From Streptomyces sp. NBC_01549 (GTDB lineage: Bacteria; Actinomycetota; Actinomycetes; Streptomycetales; Streptomycetaceae), in NCBI RefSeq assembly GCF_026339955.1, contig NZ_JAPEPW010000001.1, forward strand, positions 1,922,001 through 1,986,000: 64,000 bases of DNA, written 5' to 3'. The notes under the pieces were generated by a model. It ran no database searches. It saw only the letters and a list, made by a program, of their open reading frames with translations, and was not told the origin of the DNA. The position numbers were made by a program, and so were the translations under genes. Of the stretch, positions 45,331-55,125 are shown piece after piece (position 1 is the stretch's first letter; each line of letters opens with the position of its first letter).

Positions 45331-45530
45331 GGTTGCTCGCGCAGTTCCCCGCGCCCCTAAAAGCCTCCATCGCGGCCCGCGTTTCCAGCCCGTCCGGCGC
45401 TTGAGGACGAGGCCGTTCAGGCCGATGCGGGGGTCCAGGGGGCGCAACGCCCCTGGCGGGGTCGAAGGGGCGGAGCCCCTGGGGATGGGACGGGTAGGGG
45501 CGGCGGGGGCGAGGAACCATGCCGCGTATG
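45331..45530. repeat. Cluster of Streptomyces dispersed intergenic repeats
   Basis: Contains CGCAGTTCCCCGCGCCCCT, then CAGCCCGTCCGGCGCTTGAG, then two GC-rich hairpins (CCAGGGGGCGCAACGCCCCTGG near 45433, split here as arms and loop) and GGGGCGGCGGGGGCGAGGAA near 45497. Parts recur in this window near 18520 and 56326. Such units are common between genes in Streptomyces and probably act as terminators or recombination relics. Confidence 0.7.
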
Positions 45531-45578
45531 CCCACCCCGCCCCAGCCAAGCCCCCCGTTACGCCCCCTCCCCGCTACT

Positions 45579-46859
45579 TCACGTCGTGCAGCCCTTCTGG
45601 CCCGACTTCAACGTGACGCACGCCTTCGCCTCCGCGGCATCCTTGACGGCGACCATCGGGGTGTACGCATCGGTGGCGTTGTCGACGGTGCCCGTCTGCT
45701 TGGCCGCGGTCCCCGCCGTCACCTGCACCGAGTCACCGATCACGGCCTGGGTGATACGAGCCCAGGCCGCGGCGCAGGTCTTGCTGTAGCGCACCTCGAC
45801 GAGGGTGGTACCGACGGTGATGCTGGTGCTGGTCGTCGCCAGTTGCCCGCCGCACCCCATGTTCTCCGGGTCCTTGCCCGTGCAGTCGGCGCCACTGCAC
45901 TTCACTCCGGCCGGCAGATCGGGATTGACCGCGGCGGACGTCGAGGGCGTCTTGGGCGCGCTCTGCGTCTTCTTGTCGTCGCCGCCCCCGGTGAGGTAGA
46001 CGGCCACGGCTATCACCACGAGCGCACCCACCACCCCCGCGAGGAACATCGTCACCCGCCGCTTGCGCCGCGCCGCCCCGTCCCCCGAACCCCCCGCGGG
46101 CGCGCCCGGCCCGCCGGGACCGACACTGGCGGGCCCAGCCGCGCCGACAGGTCCGCCGGCCCCCACGGAGCCGCCCGGACCCACCGCCCCCGCCGGAGTC
46201 GCCGGAGTCGCCGGACCGTACCGCCCCGCGTCACCGGACGGCGTGGCGACGACCCCCCAGCCCCCGCCACGCGAGCCCCCACCGGACGAAGACCCGCCCG
46301 AACCGGACCCGCCGTACCCGGCACCCTCGCGCGCCCCACCCCCGAGCGACGACGAAGAGCCGTACGACGAGTCCTCCACCTCCGTGGCGGACGGCTGCGG
46401 CGGAACCGTCGGCGACACCCCCGCGGGTCCGGCGATCCCCGGTGTGATCCCGGGCGTCGCGGTCGCGCTGCCGCCCTTGCGGGCCTGCTTGCCGTTGCTC
46501 CCCTTCGCCGGGGGCGCCCCGAACTCCCCGAGCGCGGCGCGCGCCTGGGAGATCCGGATCGCTTCCATGGTCATGTCGTGGCGCATCTCCGAGCGGCTCC
46601 ACGCACGCTCGGCCAGCTCCCACATGGTCGTCAGATGGATGGGATTGGTCCCGGTCACCTCGGCCAGGGCGACGATCGCGCCCTTGGGCGCGAGGAGCCG
46701 ACCGTTGAGGTACCGCTCCCAGGACGTCTTGCTGTAGCCCGTACGGTCGGCCACCGCGGCGATGCTCAGCCCGCTCCGGTCGACCAGCCGGCGCAGCTGG
46801 CTGGCGAACTCCCTGACCTGCGGATCGAGTTCATCCGGCAAGTCCCTCCAACGAGGCAT
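45579..46859 (-). CDS. HTH regulator with transmembrane helix and DUF2690 outer domain
   Basis: 426 residues. N-terminal XRE-type HTH (about 10-80, RSGLSIAAVADRTGYSKTSWERYLNGR). A very Gly/Ser/Pro-rich linker of about 150 residues follows, then RRKRR and a transmembrane helix (VTMFLAGVVGALVVIAVAVYL). The extracytoplasmic DUF2690-type domain has Cys at CSGADCTGKDPENMGCGG, EVRYSKTCAAAWARI and KACVTLKSGQKGC, probably disulfide-bonded. The architecture suggests a one-component regulator that senses outside the membrane while binding DNA inside. Confidence 0.82.
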   Translation of the reverse strand: MPRWRDLPDELDPQVREFASQLRRLVDRSGLSIAAVADRTGYSKTSWERYLNGRLLAPKGAIVALAEVTGTNPIHLTTMWELAERAWSRSEMRHDMTMEAIRISQARAALGEFGAPPAKGSNGKQARKGGSATATPGITPGIAGPAGVSPTVPPQPSATEVEDSSYGSSSSLGGGAREGAGYGGSGSGGSSSGGGSRGGGWGVVATPSGDAGRYGPATPATPAGAVGPGGSVGAGGPVGAAGPASVGPGGPGAPAGGSGDGAARRKRRVTMFLAGVVGALVVIAVAVYLTGGGDDKKTQSAPKTPSTSAAVNPDLPAGVKCSGADCTGKDPENMGCGGQLATTSTSITVGTTLVEVRYSKTCAAAWARITQAVIGDSVQVTAGTAAKQTGTVDNATDAYTPMVAVKDAAEAKACVTLKSGQKGCTT

Positions 46860-47256
46860 TACTGCTCCCCCCTGCTTCTTTCCCCCCGTACGTGCCTGAC
46901 TGTTCCCCCGTGTGTTCGGCGCCCTCCGCCGAGTCCCCGCCAGTCCCGTTGGTCCCCGTTCTGGCTACCCACAGGGATGCGATCGGTCAGGATCTCAGTT
47001 CCCGGGATGGGGGCGCACGGGAGCATTCGGGCCGGGGCAAGCACCGTTGCACGCCCCGCGGGCCGCGGTCCATTGTCCCATCGACGTCGTACCCGCCGAC
47101 CGGACCCTCGTCCTCCGCGACAGGACGTCCGGTACCGTCCCGATTGGCCACGCTAACCGGGTTGTTGGGATGGATCAGGGTAAATCCTCGAACTTGTCAA
47201 GACATCGACACAACGGGAACACAGGTGCGACCTCACCCGTCACGAGAACGCTCAGC
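46860..47256. other. Gap between two HTH-membrane regulator genes
   Basis: About 400 bp without a convincing frame. Less GC-rich around 47150-47220 (GGTAAATCCTCGAACTTGTC), which may hold the promoter of the 45579-46859 gene; no palindrome stands out. Confidence 0.4.
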
Positions 47257-47892
47257 TCACCCGAGGGTGACGGCGCCCACGACGGCGGCGAGGAGGATGA
47301 CGACGGCCAGCAGGGCCGCGTAGAGGAGGAGGCGGGGCGTACGGGGCGCGGCGGGCTCCCGGGACGACTCCTCGTCGAGCAGGTCCCACCACGGAAGCGT
47401 GGGGTCCTCCTCGTAGCCGTCACGGCCGTGCGCGGCGGGGGCGGCGTGCGCGGCGGGGGCGGCGTGCGCGGCGGGGGCGGCGTGCGCGGCGGGGGCGGCG
47501 TGCGCGGCGGGGGCGGCGTGCGCGGCGGGGAGGGAGACTTCGGCGCCGGGGGCGGATTCGCCGCCGGGGCAGGGGACGGGGCCGCCCGCCGGTACCCGTA
47601 CGGGCGGCGCGGGCTCGCGCGGCCAGGCCCGCACCGCCAGTTCCCAGCGCACTCCGAAGCGTTCGGTCTCCTCGCCCGCGAGACCCGCGACCCGGCACAG
47701 GGCGACGACCGCCTGCCGGGGCGGCGGCTGGCTCGCGTTGAGGTAGCGCTGCCAGGAGGACTTGCTGTACGCGGTACGTGTGCCCAGCGCGACCAGGCTC
47801 ATCCCGGTGCGGTCCTTGAGCAGCCGCAACTGCTCGACGAAGTGCCGTACCTCCGCCGGAAGCTCCTCCGGCAGCGGCTGCCAGGCACCCAT
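47257..47892 (-). CDS. HTH regulator with Ala-rich repeat and C-terminal membrane helix
   Basis: 211 residues. The N-terminal HTH (LPEELPAEVRHFVEQLRLLKDRTGMSLVALG...YSKSSWQRYLN) is clearly paralogous to that of the 45579-46859 protein. A PAAHAA hexapeptide repeats six times in the linker, followed by an acidic stretch, and the chain ends in one transmembrane helix (LLLYAALLAVVILLAAVVGAVTLG) with almost nothing outside. It may be a partner or decoy of the larger paralogue. Confidence 0.78.
   Translation of the reverse strand: MGAWQPLPEELPAEVRHFVEQLRLLKDRTGMSLVALGTRTAYSKSSWQRYLNASQPPPRQAVVALCRVAGLAGEETERFGVRWELAVRAWPREPAPPVRVPAGGPVPCPGGESAPGAEVSLPAAHAAPAAHAAPAAHAAPAAHAAPAAHAAPAAHGRDGYEEDPTLPWWDLLDEESSREPAAPRTPRLLLYAALLAVVILLAAVVGAVTLG
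47428..47535. repeat. 18-bp tandem repeat, five full copies plus one partial
   Basis: Unit GTGCGCGGCGGGGGCGGC at 47428, 47446, 47464, 47482, 47500 and a diverging copy at 47518. The copies are identical, so they expanded recently. In frame inside the HTH gene. Confidence 0.92.
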
Positions 47893-48149
47893 CGCTCACC
47901 CACCTCCCGCGGGGCTTCCCAGTCGCTCCCGTGTCGTCCCTCGTGAGCGATTGACGAAGCCGGGCGGTGGACGGTTCCCGTCACGCGGAGCGCACACCGT
48001 GGCGGAATGGTCACTTCCGTGCCACAGGGAACTGCCGGCTGTTGAACAGGCGGTGCCTGTACAGAAGGGTTGACCCGGGCGGTCCTGCCGCCCGGCCGCG
48101 GCCCGTCCTTACTCGGGGGAGGGGACGGGCCGCGCCATGCGCGGAGGTC

Positions 48150-48992
48150 TCAGCGGACCGTGAAATGCAGCGTGTCGTCCAGGAACGGGATGACCAGCCA
48201 CGGGTTGGGCTGTGCCATCAGCGAGAGCAGCACGATGGCGACGCCCAGCACGCCGTACGTGAGCATGTCCGTGAAGCGGGAGCGGACCGCGAGCATGCCC
48301 ACGTCGGGCAGCATCCAGCGCATCACGGCACCGGCCAGCAGCGCGGCGCCGATCAGGATCGTGCCGAGCCGGAACACGTCGAGGGCGGTCAGCAGCAGAC
48401 CGAGTCCGACGGCCGACAGGACGGCGAGAATGGGCCACTGCCGGGCCGGGGCCGGGGCGTCGCCGCCCGCCGCCCGGCCGCCGCCCTCGGGCCGCGCGGT
48501 GTCCCGCGTGAACAGGGGGAAGCGCCGCGTGGTGCGGCGCGGCTTCCCCTCGGCGTCGGGCGCGCTCACGGCGTCGAGCGCGCTCGGCTCACCCGTGGCC
48601 CCCTCCGCCTCCGCCTCCGGCACACCCGCCACCCCGTTCACGGCCCCCACCTTCCGCGAACCGGCCTCACCCTGCACGGATCCCGGCTTCCGTGAACCGG
48701 CCTCAGCTGTCACGGCCTCCGCCTTCCGCGAACCGGCCGCACCGTTCACGGATCCCGCCTCCCGCACGACGGACTCATCCTTCACAGCCCGCGCCCTGCG
48801 CGCACCCGCCGCACCGTTCGCGGCTCCTACGGCCTCAGTCTTCGGCGCGACGGAGTCGCCCTTCGCGGACCCCGTCCCGCGCGCGGCCGACCCGCCGTTC
48901 GCGGGCGCGGCCTCCCGTACGGCCGACTCCGCGTCGGTGTCGATGTCGATGTCGCGGGCCGCGGTGTCCTCGGGCCCGCCGTCAGCCGACAC
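48150..48992 (-). CDS. DUF3017 membrane protein
   Basis: 280 residues. The C-terminal 100 residues are the DUF3017 region with three helices ([48 protein letters not shown]). The first 140 residues are a degenerate Ala/Gly/Ser/Lys repeat (AGSRKxGSVxGEAGSRK and similar). The gene follows folD with an 11-bp overlap, a conserved actinobacterial pair. The GTG at 48992 is the only start close to folD; the real start may be further in, since the repeat region is low complexity. Confidence 0.8.
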   Translation of the reverse strand: MSADGGPEDTAARDIDIDTDAESAVREAAPANGGSAARGTGSAKGDSVAPKTEAVGAANGAAGARRARAVKDESVVREAGSVNGAAGSRKAEAVTAEAGSRKPGSVQGEAGSRKVGAVNGVAGVPEAEAEGATGEPSALDAVSAPDAEGKPRRTTRRFPLFTRDTARPEGGGRAAGGDAPAPARQWPILAVLSAVGLGLLLTALDVFRLGTILIGAALLAGAVMRWMLPDVGMLAVRSRFTDMLTYGVLGVAIVLLSLMAQPNPWLVIPFLDDTLHFTVR

Positions 48993-49836
48993 TGCGCTCC
49001 GCCGCTTCCACCACGTTGACGAGCAGCTGGGCGCGGGTCATCGGGCCCACTCCGCCGGGGTTCGGGGAGATCCACGCGGCGACCTCGGAGACGTCCGGGT
49101 GGACGTCTCCGACGATCTTGCCCTCGGCGCTGCGCGAGACACCCACGTCGAGGACGGCGGCGCCCGGCTTCACGTCCTCGGCGCGGATGAGGTGGGCGGA
49201 GCCCGCCGCGGCGACGATGATGTCGGCGCGCTTCAGGTGCGCGGAGAGATCACGGGTGCCGGTGTGGCACTGGGTGACCGTGGCGTTCTCGCTGCGCCGC
49301 GTCAGCAGCAGCGGCATGGGCCGCCCGATGGTCACCCCGCGGCCGACGACCACGACCTCGGCGCCCTTGATCTCCACGCCGTAGCGGCGCAGCAGGGTGA
49401 GTACGCCGTTGGGGGTACAGGGCAGCGGCGCCGGCTCGTTGAGGACCAGCCGCCCGAGGTTCATCGGGTGCAGGCCGTCGGCGTCCTTGTCCGGGTCCAT
49501 CAGTTCCAGGATGCGGTTCTCGTCGATGCCCTTGGGGAGCGGGAGCTGGACGATGTAGCCGGTGCAGGTGGGGTCCTCGTTGAGTTCGCGCACCACCGCC
49601 TCGATCTCCTCCTGCGTGGCGGTCGCGGGCAGTTCACGCTGGATGGAGGCGATGCCGACCTGGGCGCAGTCGCGGTGCTTGCCCGCGACGTACTTCTGGC
49701 TGCCGGGGTCGTCGCCGACCAGGACGGTCCCCAGGCCGGGCGTGACGCCCTTCTCCTTGAGGGCCGCCACGCGGGCGGTCAGATCGGACTTGATCGCGGC
49801 TGCGGTGGCCTTGCCATCGAGAATCTGGGCGGTCAT
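48982..49836 (-). CDS. folD: Methylenetetrahydrofolate dehydrogenase/cyclohydrolase
   Basis: 284-residue bifunctional enzyme converting 5,10-methylene-THF to 10-formyl-THF. Signatures: [17 protein letters not shown] with the catalytic Lys in [23 protein letters not shown], and [16 protein letters not shown] for the cofactor. It supplies the one-carbon donor for purN and purH some 4 kb away. No ZTP motif is visible in its own leader. Confidence 0.96.
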   Translation of the reverse strand: MTAQILDGKATAAAIKSDLTARVAALKEKGVTPGLGTVLVGDDPGSQKYVAGKHRDCAQVGIASIQRELPATATQEEIEAVVRELNEDPTCTGYIVQLPLPKGIDENRILELMDPDKDADGLHPMNLGRLVLNEPAPLPCTPNGVLTLLRRYGVEIKGAEVVVVGRGVTIGRPMPLLLTRRSENATVTQCHTGTRDLSAHLKRADIIVAAAGSAHLIRAEDVKPGAAVLDVGVSRSAEGKIVGDVHPDVSEVAAWISPNPGGVGPMTRAQLLVNVVEAAERSVG

Positions 49837-50116
49837 GTCCCCATCCTCGCGGATGACCCGCTCCCGGTTCCAATCCGGGCGCCCCTTCCGCCCCGCAATC
49901 AGCTTCGATCGGCCGCGATCAGCTGTGATCAGCGATGTTGCGCTTACACAACACCTGCACAACACAACCGGAAGGACCCTGGACAAATTAGTAAGGCATT
50001 GAGAACGATGAACATCACAGTGCCGCGGACAGTACCGGGGGGACGGACCGCTCTGTAGAACTCTCCTCCGCACCTTGCCGCGCGTCCCCGCACCAGGCAA
50101 CGGAGGAACACCCGCC

Positions 50117-50725
50117 ATGAGTTTCGGCGACCCGAACAACCCCTACGGTCCCCCGCAGGGCCAGCCGGCCGGCTACCCGTCCCAGGGCCAGCCCGGCTAC
50201 GGCTACCCCCAGGGCGCCCCTCAGCAGCCCGGTTACGGCTACCCGCAGGCCCCGCCGCTCGGCCAGCAGGCGTACGGCGGCTACCCCGGTGGCCCGATGG
50301 AGATGCCCGGCACGGTCAAGGCCGCGCGCGTGATGCTGTTCGTCATCGCCGGTTTCCAGGTGATCGGCGCCGTCCTGATCGCGATCTCGGCGCTCGCCGT
50401 CTCCGCCGCGAAGAACAACGCGGACCTCAAGGACAACGTCCAGTTCCAGCAGCTCGCGGACTACTCGGCCGGCGCCCTGTGGGGCGTCGCGATCGCGGTC
50501 CTGGCCTGGGGTGTCTTCGCGATCTGGCTCGGCGTCAAGTGCGCGAACGGCGGCAGCGGCGTCCGCGTCGCCGCGCTCGTGTTCGGCATCCTCACCGCGG
50601 TCCTCGGTATCTACCCGTTCATCGTCGTCGGCCTGGTGCACACCGTGCTCGCCATCCTCATCGCGGTGTTCGTCGGCAAGGCGGACGGCGCCGCCTGGTT
50701 CAACCGCCCGAAGTACGCGGCCTGA
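50117..50725 (+). CDS. Membrane protein with Pro/Gln/Tyr-rich N-terminus
   Basis: 202 residues. The first 60 residues are repeats of [11 protein letters not shown] type (a cytoplasmic disordered tail), followed by four transmembrane helices ([77 protein letters not shown]). ATG at 50117 with a GGAGGA RBS. No known function; divergent from folD. Confidence 0.78.
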   Translation: MSFGDPNNPYGPPQGQPAGYPSQGQPGYGYPQGAPQQPGYGYPQAPPLGQQAYGGYPGGPMEMPGTVKAARVMLFVIAGFQVIGAVLIAISALAVSAAKNNADLKDNVQFQQLADYSAGALWGVAIAVLAWGVFAIWLGVKCANGGSGVRVAALVFGILTAVLGIYPFIVVGLVHTVLAILIAVFVGKADGAAWFNRPKYAA

Positions 50726-50904
50726 GGCCACCAGCGGCACAGCCGTCGCGAGGCCCGGTTCGAGGCCGACCGCCATGCCGGCTGCGAGGCCGACGTCCCA
50801 GCGACGACGGCGACTTTCCGCCATTCACTCCGAGGGCCGTGTCACACCCCGCGCAAGGGGGGGACACGGCCCCGGTGCGTCTGTCTACCGTCGACCAAGG
50901 GATA

Positions 50905-50951
50905 CGGCGGTGGCTTCCGGCCTTCCCCCGAGGAGCCGGAAGCCACCGCCG
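50905..50951. terminator. Convergent terminator, 17-bp stem
   Basis: Perfect inverted repeat CGGCGGTGGCTTCCGGC (50905-50921 with 50935-50951) right at the stop of the I36-type gene. Confidence 0.8.
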
Positions 50952-50968
50952 CGCACGTGCACCAGGAC

Positions 50969-51397
50969 TCAGCCGCAGTTACCGGTGATCCACTGGTGCG
51001 ACCGCACCTTGTACGTACCGGCGAGGTTGCCGCCCTGCTGCTGCCGGGTGCAGCCGATCCGGTCGTTGTAGTTGGTGCTCGCGTAGAAAGCCACGCCGCT
51101 GTACGACCCGGTGCCGGCGTTCCACACCGACTTCACGTTCGTCGTGGCGGCCCAGGAACACTTGATGGCGCCGCTCTGCCAGTCGGGGTCGGCGACGCTC
51201 CACGAGCACTTGCTGCCGGTGAAGTTGAAACCGGTCCAGAAGCAGACGTCGCCCGACGCGCAGTCCACGGCGGCGGCCGAGGCGGGTGCCGCCGACGCGG
51301 AGGCGGGCAGGGCCAGCGTGGTGGCGGCCGCCGCGCCGACGGCGAGGGTCGCGAGCAGCGGGGAGAGGCGGCGCGGACGACGTACGGAAAGGTTCAT
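50969..51397 (-). CDS. Secreted peptidase-inhibitor I36-like protein
   Basis: 142 residues. The signal peptide runs to about ASASAAPASA; the mature protein has VCFWTGFNFTGSKCSW and SYSGVAFYASTNYND, typical of the beta/gamma-crystallin-like fold of Streptomyces metalloproteinase inhibitors (family I36), with four or five Cys. It should act outside the cell. ATG at 51397 is used; the upstream frame to 51454 lacks a signal-like start. Confidence 0.8.
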   Translation of the reverse strand: MNLSVRRPRRLSPLLATLAVGAAAATTLALPASASAAPASAAAVDCASGDVCFWTGFNFTGSKCSWSVADPDWQSGAIKCSWAATTNVKSVWNAGTGSYSGVAFYASTNYNDRIGCTRQQQGGNLAGTYKVRSHQWITGNCG

Positions 51398-51621
51398 GGG
51401 TCTGTTTCTCCTTGCGATGCGGCTGCTGGTGGTCGGACAGCCAGAAGGTGGCAACGCGGGTCCCGGCCGGGCAAGGAGACCCGACGGGATGGGACGCCGG
51501 GACGGCCGGACGCCCGCTACTTGGCGTGTTCTCTAACCCCTGGGACGGCCGTGGGACGGCTACTCTGGCCAGCCATTGGAACGTCTGACCAACGTGCCGT
51601 ATGTGCCAGGGGGGAACAGCG

Positions 51622-52767
51622 ATGCCCGCGTGCCCGGAAACCGAACGGTTCGCCGCATTGTTGCGTTCGCTGAAGAACCGGTCCGGTCTGAGTTACGAGG
51701 CCCTCGCCAAGAAGACCGGCACGGCCGGATCCACCCTGCACCGCTACTGCCGCGGCACTTCGGTGCCCCAGGACTACGGAAGCGTGCACCGGTTCGCCAC
51801 CGCCTGCGGCGCGACCCCGGACGAGCTACGGACGCTGCACCGGCAGTGGGCCCTGGCCGACGCCGCCCGGACGGAGGCGGGGACGGAGGCCGACGCGGGC
51901 CTTGTCGAGGTCGTCGATCCCGTGGCCGACGACGACGGCAACGGTGCCGAGGAGCCAAGGGGCGAGGAATCAGCGGTCGGGGAATCAGCGGTCGGGGAAT
52001 CGGGGGCCGAGGAATCGGAGACCGTGGAGGTCGGGCCCGTTCAGCAGGTCCGTCAGGGTCGGTTCCGTCTTGACCAGTTCCGTCGGGGCCGGTCCCGTGT
52101 CGTCGTGATCGGCGCCGTGGCCCTGACACTCGGTGTCTCCGCCTGGGCCCTGACGACCGATCACCCGTCGTCCGGCAGCGGCAGCGGATCCGTGGCGGAC
52201 GGCCGTCTGCTCTTCTCGGCCGCCTGTCAGCCCGTGGTGGCCATGGGCCAGCACGACGCGTGCGTGGGGGAGGTACAACGGCTGCTGCACGCCAAGGGCG
52301 CGGACATCGACGTCGACTCGGACTTCGGACCGCAGACGCTGCGCCGGGTCACCGCCTTCCAGGTGTTCACCGGCCTCCAGCCCAACGGAGTCGTCGGGGA
52401 CGCCACCAAGAAGGCGCTCTACACCTCGAACGTACGCATGAACGTCTGGTCGCCGGCGAAGGTGCGGCAGCACATCCGCGCGGTCTTCACCGAGGCACCC
52501 GACGCCGCGGTCGCCATCGCGGACTGTCAGTCGTTCCTCGACCCGCTGCACATCCTGCCCAACACCAACGGCACCCGTAACTGGGGTCTGTTCCAGATCT
52601 CCGACCTGCGGCTGCGTGAACTGGGCGGTACCCCGCGTCAGGCGCTGGACCCGGAGTGGAACATCAGGGCGGCCGAGCGCCTCTGGAGCAAGAAGCGCGA
52701 CTTCCACGACTGGCCGAACTGCGCACGCGCGGTCAAGGGCGCGACCACCACCGCACCCACACGCTAG
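51622..52767 (+). CDS. HTH-TM-peptidoglycan-binding protein with degenerate muramidase-like domain
   Basis: 381 residues. HTH at about 8-70 (LLRSLKNRSGLSYEALAKKTGTAGSTLHRYCRG), an acidic repeat linker (ESAVGESAVGESGAEES), one transmembrane helix (VVVIGAVALTLGVSAWAL), then PG_binding_1 (CVGEVQRLLHAKGADIDVD...FGPQTLRRVTAFQ) and a lysozyme-like C-domain (NTNGTRNWGLFQISDLRL). Related lytic domains carry CES at the catalytic Glu; here it reads DCQS, so Gln replaces Glu. This suggests binding without cleavage. ATG at 51622. Paralogous HTH to the genes at 45.6 and 47.3 kb. Confidence 0.82.
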   Translation: MPACPETERFAALLRSLKNRSGLSYEALAKKTGTAGSTLHRYCRGTSVPQDYGSVHRFATACGATPDELRTLHRQWALADAARTEAGTEADAGLVEVVDPVADDDGNGAEEPRGEESAVGESAVGESGAEESETVEVGPVQQVRQGRFRLDQFRRGRSRVVVIGAVALTLGVSAWALTTDHPSSGSGSGSVADGRLLFSAACQPVVAMGQHDACVGEVQRLLHAKGADIDVDSDFGPQTLRRVTAFQVFTGLQPNGVVGDATKKALYTSNVRMNVWSPAKVRQHIRAVFTEAPDAAVAIADCQSFLDPLHILPNTNGTRNWGLFQISDLRLRELGGTPRQALDPEWNIRAAERLWSKKRDFHDWPNCARAVKGATTTAPTR

Positions 52768-52800
52768 CGGCGGTCCACCGGAGCCCCGGTGGACCGCCGC
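52767..52800. terminator. Convergent terminator, 15-bp stem
   Basis: Perfect inverted repeat GCGGCGGTCCACCGG (52767-52781 with 52786-52800) with a 4-nt loop between the HTH gene and purH. Confidence 0.85.
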
Positions 52801-52822
52801 CCACGCATCGACTTGCCGCGGA

Positions 52823-54412
52823 TCAGTGGAAGAAGTGCCGCGTCCCCGTGAAGTACATGGTGACGCCCGCCTTCTTCGCGGCCTCGACCACCAGTTCGTC
52901 ACGGACCGAACCGCCGGGCTGGACCACGGCCCTGACGCCCGCCTCGGCGAGGATCTCCAGACCGTCGGGGAACGGGAAGAACGCGTCCGAGGCGGCGTAC
53001 GACCCGCGGGCCCGCTCGGCGCCCGCACGCTCGACCGCGAGCTTCGCGGAGTCGACGCGGTTGACCTGGCCCATGCCGACGCCGACCGAGGCACCGTCCT
53101 TGGCGAGCAGGATCGCGTTGGACTTCACCGCGCGGCAGGCCCGCCAGGCGAAGGCCAGCTCGTCGAGCTCGCCCTCGTTCAGGGCGTCACCGGTCGCCAG
53201 GGTCCAACTCGCCGGGTTGTCGCCGTCGGCCTGGAGGCGGTCGGTGACCTGGAGCAGCGCGCCGCCGTCGATCGGCTTGAGCTCGGCCGGGTTCGCGGGC
53301 GCCCGGTGGGCGCGCAGCACCCGGATGTTCTTCTTCTTGGTGAGGGCTTCGAGGGCGCCGTCCTCGTACTCGGGCGCCACGATGACCTCGGTGAAGATCT
53401 CGGCGACCTGCTCCGCCATCTCCTTCGTCACCGGCCGGTTGACCGCGATCACACCGCCGAACGCGGACAGCGGGTCACAGGCGTGCGCCTTGCGGTGCGC
53501 CTCGGCGACGTTCGAGGCGATCGCGATGCCGCACGGGTTGGCGTGCTTGATGATCGCGACGCAGGGGTCCTCGTGGTCGTACGCGGCACGGCGCGCGGCG
53601 TCCGTGTCCGTGTAGTTGTTGTACGACATCTCCTTGCCGTGCAGCTGCTCGGCCTCGGCGAGACCGCCGGCGCCCGAGGTGTAGAGGGCGGCGGGCTGGT
53701 GCGGGTTCTCGCCGTAGCGCAGGGTGTGCGCGCGCTCCCAGGTGGCGCCCAGGAAGTCGGGGAACCCGGAGGCGTCGACGGGGGCGTACTCGGAGGCGAA
53801 CCAGGAGGCGACGGCGACGTCGTACGCGGCCGTGTGCTGGAAGGCCTCGGCCGCGAGCCGCTTGCGGGTGGTGAGGTCGAAGCCACCCCTCTTGACGGCG
53901 GCGAGGACGTCGCCGTAACGGACGGGGCTGGTCACGACGGCCACGGACGGGTGGTTCTTCGCGGCGGCACGGACCATCGAAGGCCCGCCGATGTCGATCT
54001 GCTCGACGCACTCGTCGGGCGTCGCGCCCGAGGCGACGGTCTCACGGAAGGGGTACAGGTTGACGACGACGAGGTCGAACGGCTTGACGCCCAGCTCTTC
54101 CAGCTGCCGCTGGTGGTCGGGCAGACGCAGGTCGGCGAGGATGCCGGCGTGGACCTTGGGGTGCAGGGTCTTGACGCGGCCGTCGAGGCATTCCGGGAAG
54201 CCGGTCAGGTCCTCGACCTTGACGACGGGGACCCCGGCCGCGGCGATCTTGGCGGCGGTGGAGCCGGTGGAGACGAGCTCGACACCGGCCTCGTGGAGCC
54301 CGCGGGCAAGCTCTTCGAGCCCGGTCTTGTCGTAGACGCTGACGAGCGCGCGCCGGATGACCCGCTTGGTGCCCTCGGTGCTCTCGGCCGTGACTGTGCT
54401 GTCGGCGGTCAC
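52823..54412 (-). CDS. purH: Bifunctional AICAR formyltransferase/IMP cyclohydrolase
   Basis: 529 residues. The N-terminal MGS-like IMP cyclohydrolase ([33 protein letters not shown]) is followed by the AICAR transformylase domain ([41 protein letters not shown]). It uses 10-formyl-THF to convert ZMP to FAICAR and then closes the ring to IMP. GTG at 54412 overlaps the purN stop as GTGA. Its substrate ZMP is the ligand of the riboswitch found upstream of glyA. Confidence 0.96.
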   Translation of the reverse strand: MTADSTVTAESTEGTKRVIRRALVSVYDKTGLEELARGLHEAGVELVSTGSTAAKIAAAGVPVVKVEDLTGFPECLDGRVKTLHPKVHAGILADLRLPDHQRQLEELGVKPFDLVVVNLYPFRETVASGATPDECVEQIDIGGPSMVRAAAKNHPSVAVVTSPVRYGDVLAAVKRGGFDLTTRKRLAAEAFQHTAAYDVAVASWFASEYAPVDASGFPDFLGATWERAHTLRYGENPHQPAALYTSGAGGLAEAEQLHGKEMSYNNYTDTDAARRAAYDHEDPCVAIIKHANPCGIAIASNVAEAHRKAHACDPLSAFGGVIAVNRPVTKEMAEQVAEIFTEVIVAPEYEDGALEALTKKKNIRVLRAHRAPANPAELKPIDGGALLQVTDRLQADGDNPASWTLATGDALNEGELDELAFAWRACRAVKSNAILLAKDGASVGVGMGQVNRVDSAKLAVERAGAERARGSYAASDAFFPFPDGLEILAEAGVRAVVQPGGSVRDELVVEAAKKAGVTMYFTGTRHFFH

Positions 54413-55029
54413 TGGATAACTACCTTTCGTCCCTCAATGCGATAGCCGTTGCGGGCGAGCCGCCCCACGACATCGACGAGCAGCCTTCGCTCGACTTCCT
54501 TGATGCGCTCGTGCAGAGCGCTCTCGTCGTCCTCGTCCCGGACCTCGACCACGCCCTGAGCGATGATCGGTCCGGTGTCGACGCCGTCGTCGACGAAGTG
54601 GACGGTGCAGCCGGTGACCCTCGCGCCGTACGCGAGCGCGTCGCGTACGCCGTGGGCCCCCGGGAAACTGGGCAACAGGGCGGGATGCGTGTTGACGAAC
54701 CGTCCGCCGAACCGGGCGAGGAATTCCTTCCCCACGATCTTCATGAACCCCGCGGAGACGACGAGGTCGGGTTCGTGGGCGAAGACGGCCTCGGCGAGAG
54801 CGCGGTCCCACTCGTCCCGGGTGTCGTAGTCCTTGACGCGGCGGACGAAGGTCGGGATCCCGGCCCGCTCGGCCCGGGCCAGCCCTTCGATGCCGTCGCG
54901 GTCGGCGCCCACGGCCACGATCTCGGCCCCGTAGGCCTCCGGCCCGCCCGCGGCGATGCCGTCGAGCAGTGCCTGCAGATTCGTGCCTGATCCGGAGACC
55001 AGCACGACGAGGCGCTTGGTCTTGGCCAC
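54409..55029 (-). CDS. purN: Phosphoribosylglycinamide formyltransferase
   Basis: 206 residues. [19 protein letters not shown] binds the phosphate, [16 protein letters not shown] holds the catalytic Asn-His, and [14 protein letters not shown] the catalytic Asp. It transfers a formyl group from 10-formyl-THF to GAR, the third step of purine synthesis. GTG at 55029 after AAGGG. Operon with purH. Confidence 0.95.
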   Translation of the reverse strand: MAKTKRLVVLVSGSGTNLQALLDGIAAGGPEAYGAEIVAVGADRDGIEGLARAERAGIPTFVRRVKDYDTRDEWDRALAEAVFAHEPDLVVSAGFMKIVGKEFLARFGGRFVNTHPALLPSFPGAHGVRDALAYGARVTGCTVHFVDDGVDTGPIIAQGVVEVRDEDDESALHERIKEVERRLLVDVVGRLARNGYRIEGRKVVIQ

Positions 55030-55097
55030 GACGGGGCCCTTTCTCGGGGGAGCGTTTGTACGGTCGTACGAATGCTTCGCGCCCCTGGATACAGGGA

Positions 55098-55125
55098 AGT
55101 CTACAAACCGGCCGACCGTCAGCAA
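55098..55125 (-). promoter_or_regulatory. Probable purNH promoter
   Basis: Minus-strand TTGCTG (55125-55120), 16-bp spacer, TAGACT (55103-55098), about 70 bp before the purN start. Plausible HrdB-type -35/-10. Confidence 0.45.

Noticed and set aside
47428..47535. Possible CRISPR array
   Set aside because: Units are directly tandem with no spacers, in frame inside a gene; a minisatellite.
49837..50116. ZTP riboswitch upstream of folD
   Set aside because: The leader lacks the GTGACTGGCG and GCCTGGGC blocks found before glyA.
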